Shown: positions 52,054-60,852 of the stretch, piece after piece
Numbering within the stretch: the stretch's first letter is position 1
How the letters are laid out: every line of letters starts with the position of its first letter
NCBI RefSeq assembly: GCF_003688415.1
Contig: NZ_REFJ01000007.1
Span: 1 to 64,000 of the forward strand
Direction of reading: 5' to 3'
DNA from: Umboniibacter marinipuniceus
GTDB taxonomy: Bacteria > Pseudomonadota > Gammaproteobacteria > Pseudomonadales > DSM-25080
Length of the DNA stretch: 64,000 bases
The notes under the pieces: generated by a model
Told to the model about the DNA's origin: nothing
What the model saw: the letters and a program-made list of their open reading frames with translations, nothing else
Databases searched by the model: none
Program-made: the position numbers and the translations under genes

Positions 52054-53372
52054 CTTTTCACGAAATGAATTTTGACGGACTTATTGGGCCCACTCACAAT
52101 TACAGCGGCCTCGCGGTAGGAAACTTGGCGTCGGCGAAGAACGCCAAGAACACGTCATTCCCCAGAGAGGCGGCGCTTCAAGGTATTGAAAAAATGCGTA
52201 CACTAGTCCGTAAGGGCTATAAGCAGGGCTTCCTACTACCTAATGCTCGCCCCGACCTCAATGTGTTGCGGAACTTAGGATTCACCGGCACCAACGCTCA
52301 GATTATAAACAAAGCCGCTAAACAGGCTCCCGAGCTGCTTAGTATGGTTTACAGCGCTTCGAGTATGTGGGCGGCGAATGCAGCAACCGTTACGCCTTCA
52401 CTGGATTCAAAAGATGGCAAGGTGCACTTCACGCCCGCAAACCTTTTAACCACCGCTCACCGTGCCATTGAATACCCTCAGACGGAAAGAATTTTGAAGG
52501 CGGTGTTTAACAATACCAAGTACTTCAAAGTACACTCAGCGTTGTATGGCCAGAGCGAGTTTGCCGATGAGGGTGCCGCCAATCATACTCGCCTTGGTAG
52601 TTCGTATCAGGATGCCGGTGTGGGCTTGTTTGTTTATGGCCGCACAGGTCAATCGAACTTAACGCGCTTCCCGGCGCGTCAAACTCTCAAAGCCAGCCAA
52701 GCTGTGGCTCGCGCTCACGAGACTCGCGATGCGCTATTCCTCCAACAGAGCCCTGTCGCTATTGACGCAGGCGCATTCCACAATGACGTCGTTGCTGTTG
52801 GTAACGGGCCAGCCCTATTCTTCCATGAAGACGCGTTTGTAGCGTCGCAGCAAGCAGCCGTCTTTGCCGAGCTGGCTGAACGAATGCCCTTCAAAGCTAT
52901 TTGCGTGTCGCGAGACGATGTCTCCCTCGCGGATGCGATCAGCAGCTATTTATTTAATAGCCAGCTGCTCGCTAGCCCCGATGGTTCAACCCATGAGATG
53001 CACCTCATTGCGCCCACCGAGTGCCGAGACAATCAGGCGGTATTTGCCTACCTCGAGCGCCTCATCGCCGATGATTCACAACCTATTCGCACCGTTACTT
53101 ATGTAGACGTGCGGCAATCTATGAGCAATGGTGGCGGCCCCGCTTGTCTGCGTCTGCGGGTATTGATGAGCAATGAGGAAATGGCTGCCATCAACCCCAA
53201 TTTTATTGCGACGGAAGCTCAACTGGATGTGTTAAGCGGATGGGTCAACCAGCATTACCGTGACGAACTCTCTCCGGCAGACCTAGCCGACCCTCAACTG
53301 ATGACCGAGAGCTATGATGCGTTCACGGATCTCGAAGAGGTATTAAACTGTGAAGGAGTCTATCGGCTCTAG
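52050..53372 (+). CDS. astB: N-succinylarginine dihydrolase
   Basis: AstB hydrolyses N2-succinylarginine to succinylornithine, CO2 and two ammonia, using a guanidine-modifying (pentein) fold. The family start FDGLIGPTHNYSGLAVGNLASAKN is clear. The catalytic His in GAFHNDVVAVGNG and the Cys in SNGGGPACLRLRV are both present. The length of 440 aa is standard. It is the last gene of the operon. No astC- or astE-named gene follows. Confidence 0.97.
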   Translation: MTFHEMNFDGLIGPTHNYSGLAVGNLASAKNAKNTSFPREAALQGIEKMRTLVRKGYKQGFLLPNARPDLNVLRNLGFTGTNAQIINKAAKQAPELLSMVYSASSMWAANAATVTPSLDSKDGKVHFTPANLLTTAHRAIEYPQTERILKAVFNNTKYFKVHSALYGQSEFADEGAANHTRLGSSYQDAGVGLFVYGRTGQSNLTRFPARQTLKASQAVARAHETRDALFLQQSPVAIDAGAFHNDVVAVGNGPALFFHEDAFVASQQAAVFAELAERMPFKAICVSRDDVSLADAISSYLFNSQLLASPDGSTHEMHLIAPTECRDNQAVFAYLERLIADDSQPIRTVTYVDVRQSMSNGGGPACLRLRVLMSNEEMAAINPNFIATEAQLDVLSGWVNQHYRDELSPADLADPQLMTESYDAFTDLEEVLNCEGVYRL

Positions 53373-53557
53373 GTTTAGCGCGGAGCCGAGACGTGAGACC
53401 AACAAAGCGTGACACAGCTCTCATTTGCTCAAATTTAAGACAATCGCCTAAGTAACTTCCACTATAGTTGACGTGTCAGCAAGATAACTCATTACAAAGC
53501 TGACCATCAGCTAAAGGGACTTTTAGTTGGTGTTCCACAACCCAAAAGGTATTGTCT

Positions 53558-54688
53558 ATGTATAAAAAACTACTTGCTTCAGCTGTTCTTGCAGCTATTG
53601 GTGCGCAAGCTTCTGCAGAAGCGCCTACCTTCTCCATGAGCGATGAAGTCGCTAATGTCCAGAACCGCTGTATCGTCCAGTTTAATGACTCAGTAGCGGC
53701 AAACAAAGTAACTGGCTTGGCGAACGCTATGGCTCGACGGGGCAACGCGTCGGTTCGTCATGTCTATGCAAACTCTATCAAAGGTTTTACGGTTAATATG
53801 CCGTGTCACGCCGCAGAGCGCGCATTCGGTGGCGATGCTGAAGTGGCTAGCCTACACCCAGATGGCGTTGTCTCAGCCTCACGTGGTAAGCCAGGTGGCG
53901 GCGGCGGAACTACTGGTCAAGTTGTTCCCTGGAGTGTTACCCGAGTGGGCGGAGCCGTTGATGGCACTGGCTATACGGCCTGGGTAGTCGATTCTGGCAT
54001 TGACCTTGATCATGCTGACCTCAACATCGACGCCGCTCGTGGCTTTAGCTCTATTTGTAAAGGTTCAACGTGCTCAATGGATGACGACAACGGCCATGGC
54101 ACACACGTTGCTGGAACGATTGCTGCACTGGATAACGACCAAGATGTGATTGGTGTCGCGGCGGGTGCCACAGTAGTACCAGTTCGCGTTCTCGATCGTC
54201 GTGGTAGTGGCTCATGGTCCGGTGTTATTGCTGGTGTCGACCACGTTGCTGCCAACGCTCAGCCAGGTGATTGCGTTAATATGAGCCTCGGTGGCGGTGT
54301 TACACAGGCGCTTGATGATGCCGTTATCGCAGCAGCTCAGCAGTCAGGAGCTTTCTTTGTTCTAGCCGCCGGTAACGATGGTGACGATGCAAACAATCAC
54401 TCTCCAGCTCGAGCAAACGGTAACAACGTTTACACCATTTCAGCAACAGACATCAATGATAATTTGGCGTCTTGGTCTAACTTTGGCAACCCGCCGGTAG
54501 ACTACGCTGCTCCTGGTGTAAACATCTTATCGTTGGGCAAAGGTGGTGGTACCGCAACGATGTCGGGTACTTCAATGGCCGCACCAGCTGCCTGCGCAGT
54601 GATCATGATGCGTAACGGCAATCCATCAACTAGTGGTTTCGCTGGTAACGACACCGATGGTACGCCTGATCCAATCGTGTCACTATAA
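53558..54688 (+). CDS. secreted S8 subtilisin-like serine protease
   Basis: A signal peptide (about 1-22) is followed by an I9-like propeptide (about 36-105), then a flexible Gly-rich linker and the S8 domain. The catalytic triad is Asp145 (WVVDSGID), His180 (GHGTHVAGT) and Ser339 (SGTSMAAP), with oxyanion Asn273 (AAGND). ATG at 53558 is preceded by AAAGGT; the TTG two codons upstream is less likely. The length of 376 aa is compact for the family, with no C-terminal prodomain. It is expected to be exported and autoprocessed to digest external protein. Confidence 0.92.
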   Translation: MYKKLLASAVLAAIGAQASAEAPTFSMSDEVANVQNRCIVQFNDSVAANKVTGLANAMARRGNASVRHVYANSIKGFTVNMPCHAAERAFGGDAEVASLHPDGVVSASRGKPGGGGGTTGQVVPWSVTRVGGAVDGTGYTAWVVDSGIDLDHADLNIDAARGFSSICKGSTCSMDDDNGHGTHVAGTIAALDNDQDVIGVAAGATVVPVRVLDRRGSGSWSGVIAGVDHVAANAQPGDCVNMSLGGGVTQALDDAVIAAAQQSGAFFVLAAGNDGDDANNHSPARANGNNVYTISATDINDNLASWSNFGNPPVDYAAPGVNILSLGKGGGTATMSGTSMAAPAACAVIMMRNGNPSTSGFAGNDTDGTPDPIVSL

Positions 54689-54715
54689 TTAGGTGTCACA
54701 TCGGATTTAAGGTAA

Positions 54716-54737
54716 GGGGGGCATGAGCCCCCCTATT
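54716..54737 (+). terminator. GC-rich hairpin overlapping the next gene's start
   Basis: GGGGGGC-ATGA-GCCCCCC is a perfect 7-bp GC stem followed by TATTATT. It lies 27 bases after the subtilase stop. The loop contains the ATG of one possible start of the next gene, so the hairpin could also control its translation. Confidence 0.55.
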
Positions 54738-55445
54738 ATTATGACTGAACATTTTATTACCAAGTTTCAAAATCTACTCTCACCTGAAGAGTGTGCTGAC
54801 GTCATTACATTATTTGAAGGATCTTCGGCGCATCACCCTGGACGAACAGGCAGCGGGGTTGATCCGAGCAAGAAGAATAGCTTGGATTTAAATATCACCA
54901 AGCTCGAAGCGTGGAAGCCGTATAGGCAAGTTATCGAGCAACGAGTTATGGCAGCCTTGGCGAACTATGTGCGAAGTTATCCACACCTAGTGACTGGCGC
55001 GGTCGCTCCTTCAATTATTGATCCTCAGACATCTCAGCCTCGATCAATTACGGCTTCCGAGCTCACTGCACTCAACGATCAGACGCTCAGCCAGATAGTT
55101 CACAAGATTTTTCGCCTAGACGGATTTAACATGCAACGTTATTCACCCCAGGTTGGCGGCTACCACCACTGGCATAGTGAGCAATTTCCTCACCCGAACG
55201 ACAGTGCTCAAAGATCACTCCATCGCGTGTTGCTTGTGCTGATTTACTTGAATGACGTAACTGACGGTGGTGCAACCGAGTTCATTCATCAGCAAGTAGC
55301 CATTCAGCCCGAAGCTGGCTCGCTACTGTTGGCCCCCTGTGGCTTTACCCATACACATCGAGGTCTTCGTTCGGCAACACAAACCAAGTATGTACTGGCC
55401 TCCTGGGTGATGTACCAACCTGCCGAACTGCTCTACGCTTCGTAA
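54723..55445 (+). CDS. 2OG-Fe(II) oxygenase (prolyl-4-hydroxylase-like)
   Basis: This 240-aa protein is a double-stranded beta-helix dioxygenase that uses Fe(II) and 2-oxoglutarate, close to the prolyl 4-hydroxylase group. The metal pair is His151 and Glu153 in HHWHSEQ (Glu instead of the common Asp). The distal His is His212 in THTHRG, and Lys222 in the following TKYVLASW region should bind 2-oxoglutarate. Two starts are possible. The ATG at 54723 lies in a hairpin loop after a purine-rich GGGGGG, and the ATG at 54741 begins the family-like MTEHFITKF but has no ribosome site. The substrate is unknown. Confidence 0.8.
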   Translation: MSPPIIMTEHFITKFQNLLSPEECADVITLFEGSSAHHPGRTGSGVDPSKKNSLDLNITKLEAWKPYRQVIEQRVMAALANYVRSYPHLVTGAVAPSIIDPQTSQPRSITASELTALNDQTLSQIVHKIFRLDGFNMQRYSPQVGGYHHWHSEQFPHPNDSAQRSLHRVLLVLIYLNDVTDGGATEFIHQQVAIQPEAGSLLLAPCGFTHTHRGLRSATQTKYVLASWVMYQPAELLYAS

Positions 55446-55528
55446 AGCCCTTAGTGGTTCCACGCAACAATGCTTGCCTATCGTTGGGGATGGCGCTTTA
55501 ATGCACTCCTCAATAGATAGGATATATC

Positions 55529-56395
55529 GTGAACAGCATTGCCCTTTTTATCATCGCCTCGCTCATTTGGGGAACGACTTGGATTGCCATTACCTTCCAG
55601 CTTGGCGAGGTAGCACCTGAGGCCTCCGTGAGCTATCGCTTTGCGATTGCTTCGATTGGGATGCTACTCATCGCAAAATGGCAGCGGGTAGATATTAGGG
55701 TGTCTTGGCGCGCTCAGCTTTGGATGATGCTGTTGGGGCTATTCTATACCGTCAACTACATCTCCGTGTATCGCGCTGAAGCAGAAATTTCGTCGGGTCT
55801 TGTGGCCGTAGCTGGCAGCGGTATTCTCTTTTTTAACATCGTCTTGTCACGAGTGCTATTTGGCTACCTAATAACCCGCCAGCTTGCCATTGGCTCACTT
55901 CTTGGCCTAGCCGGAATTGCTGTACTGTTTGCCCCCGACCTCATCGCCTTTGAACCGCGCTATGCAATTGGTGTTAGCTTCGCTATTGTCGCGGCCCTCG
56001 CCGCATCAAGCGCCAATATGGTGGCCGTAAAGAATGGTAATGCTGGGCATAGTATTATCACCACTAACGTTTGGTGGATGATATGGTGCACCGTCTTCAC
56101 CGCAATAGCCGTGCCACTGACTGGTAATAGCTTTAGCTTCTCGTGGGAGCCTAGTTATTTAGCGTCACTGTTCTATCTCGCCATTTTTGGCTCAATCGTC
56201 GCATTTACTAGCTACTTATCGCTAATGAAAAATGTGGGCCCTAGTAAGGCCGGCTATATTGCCGTGATCACTCCGGTCTTAGCGCTACTTATTTCAACGC
56301 TGTTCGAAGGCTTAGTTTGGAAGAGCACCGATTATATCGGTGTGCTGCTTATTATTATTGGTCAGATGGTTATCTTTAAGCGTAAGACAAAGTAG
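55529..56395 (+). CDS. EamA/DMT-family transporter
   Basis: This 288-aa membrane protein has ten hydrophobic segments in two EamA repeats, starting ALFIIASLIWGTTWIAITFQLG and with the second repeat at about 150-285. It is of the RhaT/YdcZ/RarD-like drug/metabolite exporter superfamily. GGATAT precedes the GTG start. No clue to the substrate is present. It is probably monocistronic, running toward the convergent trxC gene. Confidence 0.9.
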   Translation: MNSIALFIIASLIWGTTWIAITFQLGEVAPEASVSYRFAIASIGMLLIAKWQRVDIRVSWRAQLWMMLLGLFYTVNYISVYRAEAEISSGLVAVAGSGILFFNIVLSRVLFGYLITRQLAIGSLLGLAGIAVLFAPDLIAFEPRYAIGVSFAIVAALAASSANMVAVKNGNAGHSIITTNVWWMIWCTVFTAIAVPLTGNSFSFSWEPSYLASLFYLAIFGSIVAFTSYLSLMKNVGPSKAGYIAVITPVLALLISTLFEGLVWKSTDYIGVLLIIIGQMVIFKRKTK

Positions 56396-56474
56396 CGCTT
56401 AGCGGCCGTGCAAAACCTTGGGCTCAGCCCCAAATAGGAAGTTGGACGCAACACTCACCTTCGGGTTGCGCTGG

Positions 56475-56520
56475 CGCTATAGGTAAGACGCTATAGGTAA
56501 GACGCTATAGGTAGGGCGCT
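56475..56520. repeat. 14-bp tandem repeat carrying the trxC stop codon
   Basis: CGCTATAGGTAAGA occurs at 56475-56488 and 56489-56502, with a third copy (56503-56516) that diverges in its last bases and a CGCT remnant. The unit contains the complement of the trxC stop codon TAG. The repeat lies across the 3' end of trxC, so its last codons have been duplicated downstream. Confidence 0.9.
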
Positions 56521-56927
56521 AGCCACTTGGTAAACTGCGCCAAATCTAGGGCACCTGCCAAGCGATTTAGCTCCTTACCATGGCGGTAAACGGCAATAGT
56601 CGGCAATGACCGAATATTGAGTTCTCTGGCCAGCGTTTCTTCAGCTTGGGTATCCACTTTGACAAAACGTGCCTGCTGGTCGAGCACTTCAGCTGCACGT
56701 TTAAATGTGGGCGCAAAACTTCGGCATGGCCCACACCAATCCGCCCAAAAGTCTACCACTAATAGTTGATCGGACTTATCTCTTGCCCGGATGAACTGCG
56801 CTCGATTAAAACTAACCGGGCCACCGGTGAAGACTAGCTGGCGGCACATGCCACAATGTGGCTCAGCACCCATTTTATTCTCAGGTACTCGATTTAAACC
56901 CGAACAATGTGGACACATTATAATCAC
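56505..56927 (-). CDS. trxC: thioredoxin 2 (zinc-ribbon thioredoxin)
   Basis: This is TrxC. An N-terminal zinc ribbon (Cys5, Cys8, Cys25, Cys28) precedes a thioredoxin fold with active site WCGPC (Cys65 and Cys68). Length of 140 aa agrees with E. coli TrxC (139). It reduces disulfides in cytoplasmic proteins, often under oxidative stress. It lies 30 bp after the HEPN-like gene on the same strand and may be cotranscribed. The TAG stop is inside the third unit of a 14-bp repeat. Confidence 0.96.
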   Translation of the reverse strand: MIIMCPHCSGLNRVPENKMGAEPHCGMCRQLVFTGGPVSFNRAQFIRARDKSDQLLVVDFWADWCGPCRSFAPTFKRAAEVLDQQARFVKVDTQAEETLARELNIRSLPTIAVYRHGKELNRLAGALDLAQFTKWLAPYL

Positions 56928-56957
56928 AACGCTTTCCTCAGTTTTTCCAGCTCGTCA

Positions 56958-57611
56958 TTAGTGGGGTTGACTCATAACAGGATAATAGATTTCGCCCCAG
57001 TCGTCATTGGCTGAATACATCATCACCTCAATCACAGCGGGAACCAACTCCTGTAATAGTAGCGTACCTTCGGCCACCTGAGAGCGATTAACCGAACTCT
57101 TGAAGGTAGCCCCGCCAAACATAATCTGATTTCTCAGCACACTTAGCCGATCCAATACTAACCCCAGAATCTTCGCCCCACTGCGCTCCTGGAAATACCG
57201 TGAGGCACGCAGACGTTGGCGGGTCAGCAAGCTATCCCATTGCGGGTTACTGATACGTTGATGCTCCCAAAATTCTCGCATTACGTACGGATTTTCAAGC
57301 AGCGATGCTACCGCATTAGGGTAGGTTTCCCAGATCACATTTTCCACCAGCCTTTGCTCATCCCGAGAGACCAATCGCTGAATAAATAACTGAAAAAGAG
57401 CGCGCTCTCCAAGCTTCGTATGCTGCTCATCCGCTACGCCCATACATGCGCTGAAGGCAATCCAAAGGCTGATAAAACGAAGGTCATCGGACTCACTATC
57501 AGTCGCGCACGCGAGCCAGCTGACGGCTCGATGAAGGCGAGTCCCTAGCGGGCCATCAATAGACTGAGACTTTAAGGTAGCTTTTAGCGTATCAGGGGAT
57601 GTTTTCATCAT
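56958..57611 (-). CDS. HEPN-like (Apea type) protein with altered catalytic motif
   Basis: Residues of about 30-215 form an all-helical domain with the HEPN pattern: RFISLWIAFSACMG in the first half and RLSVLRNQIMFGGATFKSSVN in the second, then DWGEIYYPV. I recall related proteins having RNxxxHGGATWxSSVNR. The R-x4-6-H RNase motif is here RNQIMFGG, with Phe where His is expected, so ribonuclease activity is doubtful. The start is chosen as ATG at 57611 (217 aa); a longer TTG-initiated frame is open to 57644. It precedes trxC. HEPN proteins occur in toxin-antitoxin and phage-defence contexts, but no antitoxin gene is visible here. Confidence 0.7.
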   Translation of the reverse strand: MMKTSPDTLKATLKSQSIDGPLGTRLHRAVSWLACATDSESDDLRFISLWIAFSACMGVADEQHTKLGERALFQLFIQRLVSRDEQRLVENVIWETYPNAVASLLENPYVMREFWEHQRISNPQWDSLLTRQRLRASRYFQERSGAKILGLVLDRLSVLRNQIMFGGATFKSSVNRSQVAEGTLLLQELVPAVIEVMMYSANDDWGEIYYPVMSQPH

Positions 57612-57698
57612 ACTAGAGTACCCCGAGTTGTTGGTAGGATTCAATTAATACGCTAATCGCTTGACCTCAGCGCGGTGTTTTAGCGCCAACACTAGCGC

Positions 57699-58439
57699 CT
57701 AGGGCAAGGCAACCATTTGCCCTTGGTACGCCAGCCCGGCAAAAACACCCCGAATATCCTTGTTCGCGAGTTGCCAATTATCCTCATAACTCATGAGGAA
57801 TAGCTTTTTGCAGACGTCCGAAGGATAAGCGGCCTGCAGCGCATCGAAATGTGCGTGAACGGGGCTAGCGTCGGCGATAGAAGCGTCGTGAAAGCCTATT
57901 TCAAAGGTCAGGTTATTGATCACTTCAGGGATCGCCTTGGTATCACCGGAGTAGAAGAGGTAGTTGTCTATTAGGATCCCGAACGCGGCTTTATCCGGCG
58001 CATGATCTACGGGGATGGAACGAATAGTATGGGGACCATAGCGGAACGAGTTTTCACTGATCAACTTCACATCAAAGTAGTCAGTTAGCTTTTGCCGCTC
58101 ACCGTTTATATTGCCCAGAGAACCCTTTAAGGTGTGTTCCCACAAGTCTACCTCCAACGAGGGCTCAAGAAAGAGCGTAGGACGAGTATTTAGTTTAAAG
58201 CGACTCTCAAAGGCTAATCGCTCAAGACCAAAGACGTGATCACCGTGGACATGGGTGATATACACGGCATCAATATCAGACCAACTATATCCCTGTTGAT
58301 GAAGCGCCTGCTTAGCCGTATGCCCGCAGTCAATCATTAGGTTTCCGGCTGAACACGCTAGCAATGCATTATTATTAAAATGCGACAGCGACTCGGAGTT
58401 GCCACAACCAATGATTTTAAACTGACTTTCGCTTTGCAT
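57699..58439 (-). CDS. MBL-fold metal hydrolase, RNase Z-like
   Basis: The metal motif HVHGDH gives ligands His63, His65, Asp67 and His68. Further ligands are suggested by FYSGDTKAIPEVI and HAHFDALQAA. The fold and the long loop with GPHTIRSIPVDHAPD place it near RNase Z/ElaC-type or phosphodiesterase-like MBL proteins. At 246 aa it is shorter than RNase Z, so a specific phosphodiesterase or lactonase role is possible. It is followed after 55 bp by the HEPN-like gene on the same strand. Substrate unknown. Confidence 0.78.
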   Translation of the reverse strand: MQSESQFKIIGCGNSESLSHFNNNALLACSAGNLMIDCGHTAKQALHQQGYSWSDIDAVYITHVHGDHVFGLERLAFESRFKLNTRPTLFLEPSLEVDLWEHTLKGSLGNINGERQKLTDYFDVKLISENSFRYGPHTIRSIPVDHAPDKAAFGILIDNYLFYSGDTKAIPEVINNLTFEIGFHDASIADASPVHAHFDALQAAYPSDVCKKLFLMSYEDNWQLANKDIRGVFAGLAYQGQMVALP

Positions 58440-58611
58440 ACGTCCGACCGTCCTATTTGAATCTTCTTTCTCTCATACTAGTGATAGCTTAGTACTCATG
58501 TTTATCGCCACTCGATGTGTTTTTCAAGTGGGCGTGTTACAAACTGCTTGATGAGCAATATTTTTAGCCATTTTAGCCCTAGGAGTGTGAGCCATTACTC
58601 ACCGTAGAGAG

Positions 58612-60207
58612 CTAGGCCTGCCACCAGCTCTTTGTATCTTTCCAGATTTCGTTGGCAGCATTATGCCCTGGCGCTCCGGTCACTCCACCTCCTGGATGAG
58701 TACCCGACCCACACAGATACAGCCCCTCAATAGGCGTTCGGTAGTCTGAATATCCATGAATGGGCCGATTAGTGTAGAGCTGATCGAGCCCTAGAGAACC
58801 GTGCATAATATCGCCGCTAATTAAGCCAAACTCCCGCTCCAAATCCAGGGGGGATAGTATCTTCTTGCCAATGACGGCAGACTTAAAATTGGGGGCAAAC
58901 TCCGTAACAAGGTCAATAATGCACGCGGCTGCCTCATCACGAAAATCATCCCAGCTGCGGCCATTTTTTAACTCTGGTGCAAAGTGCTGACAAAAGAGTG
59001 ACGCCACATGCTGTCCTGGTGGTGCGAGGCTATCATCAACCGTGCTAGGAATCAGCATCTCTACAATGGGACGCGCTGACCAGCCATCTGCCATTGCATC
59101 AACGTAGGCTTGGTGCATGTAGTCCATGGTGGGCGACATCACCACCCCACTCTGATGATGCGGTTGCATGGTTACACCAGGCTTACATTTAAAGTCCGGT
59201 AGTTCGGTCAATGCCACATTCATGCGGAAGGTTGCAGAACCACAACGATAGGCGTCAATTCTTCGCTTAAACTCGGTAGGCAGATGCTCATCTGCCACCA
59301 ACTGTTGGAATAGTAACTTGGGATTAGTATTTGACACCACTCGCTTGGCGTTAACGATTTCGCCATTGCTAAGTCTGACTCCAACCGCTCTACCCTGCTC
59401 AATAATGACTTCATCAACCCCCGCTGAGGTCTGTATGGTTACGCCCAGTTCAGAGGCCGCTGCCGCCATAGCCTGAGTAATGGAGCCCATACCTCCTACC
59501 GCATGCCCCCAAGCGCCGCTGACACCATTCACCTCGCCAAACACATGATGAAGTAATACATAAGCAGACCCCGGCGTATACGGACTAGCGTAGTTACCTA
59601 CCACTGAATCAAACGCAAAGATGGCTTTCACGTGCTCATTTTCAAACCACTGATCAAGCACTTCTGCCGCACTTTTGGTAAACAAATCAATAACATCTCG
59701 GCGACCTGATTCCTTAATCCTATTAAGCGACCCTGCCATTCGAAAGCCGCGCATAACATTTGCGAACCCAGCGCCGTACTGAACAGGAGTTTCAAGTAAC
59801 ATTCCGCGAAGGAAGTCCGCCACCTGCTCCAACATCTCGTAATAGGCCGGAAGTGCTTCGGCATCGGCAGTTGAAAACCGCGCAAACTCTTTCTGGGTTT
59901 CGGCTAATGAAGCACCAAGCTGCAAGCTCTCAGTGTCATTAATCGGAAGAAAGTTGGAGGTGGGACGATTAAGAATCTTTAGGCCGTGACGAGACAAATC
60001 CATATCATCAATAACCTTAGGGTTCAGCAAACTAACGGTGTAGCTGGCAGTTGAGTTGCGAAACCCAGGATGAAACTCTTCCGTGACTGCTGCCCCTCCG
60101 ACAACGCCGCGTTTCTCTAGAACTTTTACCTTTAAGCCTTTCTTTGCCAGGTAGAACGCACACACCAACCCGTTATGGCCACCACCTATCACTACAACAT
60201 CTAGCAT
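58612..60207 (-). CDS. FAD-dependent oxidoreductase, PYROXD2/CrtI-like
   Basis: This 531-aa flavoprotein starts with the dinucleotide-binding VVVIGGGHNGLVCAFYLAKKG and VKVLEKRGVVGGAAVTEEFHPGF. It ends with the FAD-binding signature GLYLCGSGTHPGGGVTGAPG. These mark the PYROXD2 branch of phytoene-desaturase-like oxidoreductases, whose substrates are mostly unknown. It is 18 bp downstream of the methyltransferase and likely in one transcript with it. A second relative of this superfamily lies at 15843-17465, but the two are not close copies. Confidence 0.85.
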   Translation of the reverse strand: MLDVVVIGGGHNGLVCAFYLAKKGLKVKVLEKRGVVGGAAVTEEFHPGFRNSTASYTVSLLNPKVIDDMDLSRHGLKILNRPTSNFLPINDTESLQLGASLAETQKEFARFSTADAEALPAYYEMLEQVADFLRGMLLETPVQYGAGFANVMRGFRMAGSLNRIKESGRRDVIDLFTKSAAEVLDQWFENEHVKAIFAFDSVVGNYASPYTPGSAYVLLHHVFGEVNGVSGAWGHAVGGMGSITQAMAAAASELGVTIQTSAGVDEVIIEQGRAVGVRLSNGEIVNAKRVVSNTNPKLLFQQLVADEHLPTEFKRRIDAYRCGSATFRMNVALTELPDFKCKPGVTMQPHHQSGVVMSPTMDYMHQAYVDAMADGWSARPIVEMLIPSTVDDSLAPPGQHVASLFCQHFAPELKNGRSWDDFRDEAAACIIDLVTEFAPNFKSAVIGKKILSPLDLEREFGLISGDIMHGSLGLDQLYTNRPIHGYSDYRTPIEGLYLCGSGTHPGGGVTGAPGHNAANEIWKDTKSWWQA

Positions 60208-60225
60208 TCAACTTCGCCTTTATTA

Positions 60226-60783
60226 TTATAAACTTTGATTAGCTCCGAAAATAGCGGTGTACATAGTAGCTGTGGGATCAATCGCATCTGGCCCTTCAAC
60301 AATCAGCGCATTGCGTAACGGTAGGTAATCAACGGGGAAGTCGTTCTTGTAGTCCCCACCCTCCGACCATGTCACCACTAACAATCCGTCAGACTTCATT
60401 AAACCAAAGAGGCGCAGTAACGCCTGCTGCTGCTCGATACGATTCAGCCGCGGCCATTGATTACTGACTAGAATTGCGTCGTACTGAGGCTTACTAATGA
60501 GGCTCAACAAATTAGGTAGCTTATCGTGAATCCACTCTACCTCAGCGTCGCCATCGTAGAGCCGTTGCCACTGAAGATTATCCTCGACTGCAGTGACCTG
60601 CCAACCGCGTGACGCAAACCAGTGCGCATCGCGCCCACTCGCCGCGCCAATATCGAGAAAGCTGCCGCTGCGGCCTTGAAGGAACGGTAACCATTCCTCA
60701 TGGTGCTTTTCGCTAGACACAGACCGAATTTGGCTATGCTTGGCTTTGATGAGCAACCGCTCCATTGCAATGTGACCTTCCAT
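60226..60783 (-). CDS. class I SAM-dependent methyltransferase
   Basis: A 185-aa Rossmann methyltransferase with the SAM site FLDIGAASGRDAHWFASRGW and motif QVTAVE, then YDAILVSNQWPRL and GLLVVTWSEGG. The first 40 residues are helical. Similar small proteins are annotated as methyltransferase domain 25 types. No substrate is indicated. It precedes the PYROXD2-like gene closely (18 bp). Confidence 0.82.
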   Translation of the reverse strand: MEGHIAMERLLIKAKHSQIRSVSSEKHHEEWLPFLQGRSGSFLDIGAASGRDAHWFASRGWQVTAVEDNLQWQRLYDGDAEVEWIHDKLPNLLSLISKPQYDAILVSNQWPRLNRIEQQQALLRLFGLMKSDGLLVVTWSEGGDYKNDFPVDYLPLRNALIVEGPDAIDPTATMYTAIFGANQSL

Positions 60784-60852
60784 GGGTAGTATTAATGTGT
60801 TCCTACAATTAGTTTTACATGAGTTATCATCAAAAGAAAAGTATGTATGAAA

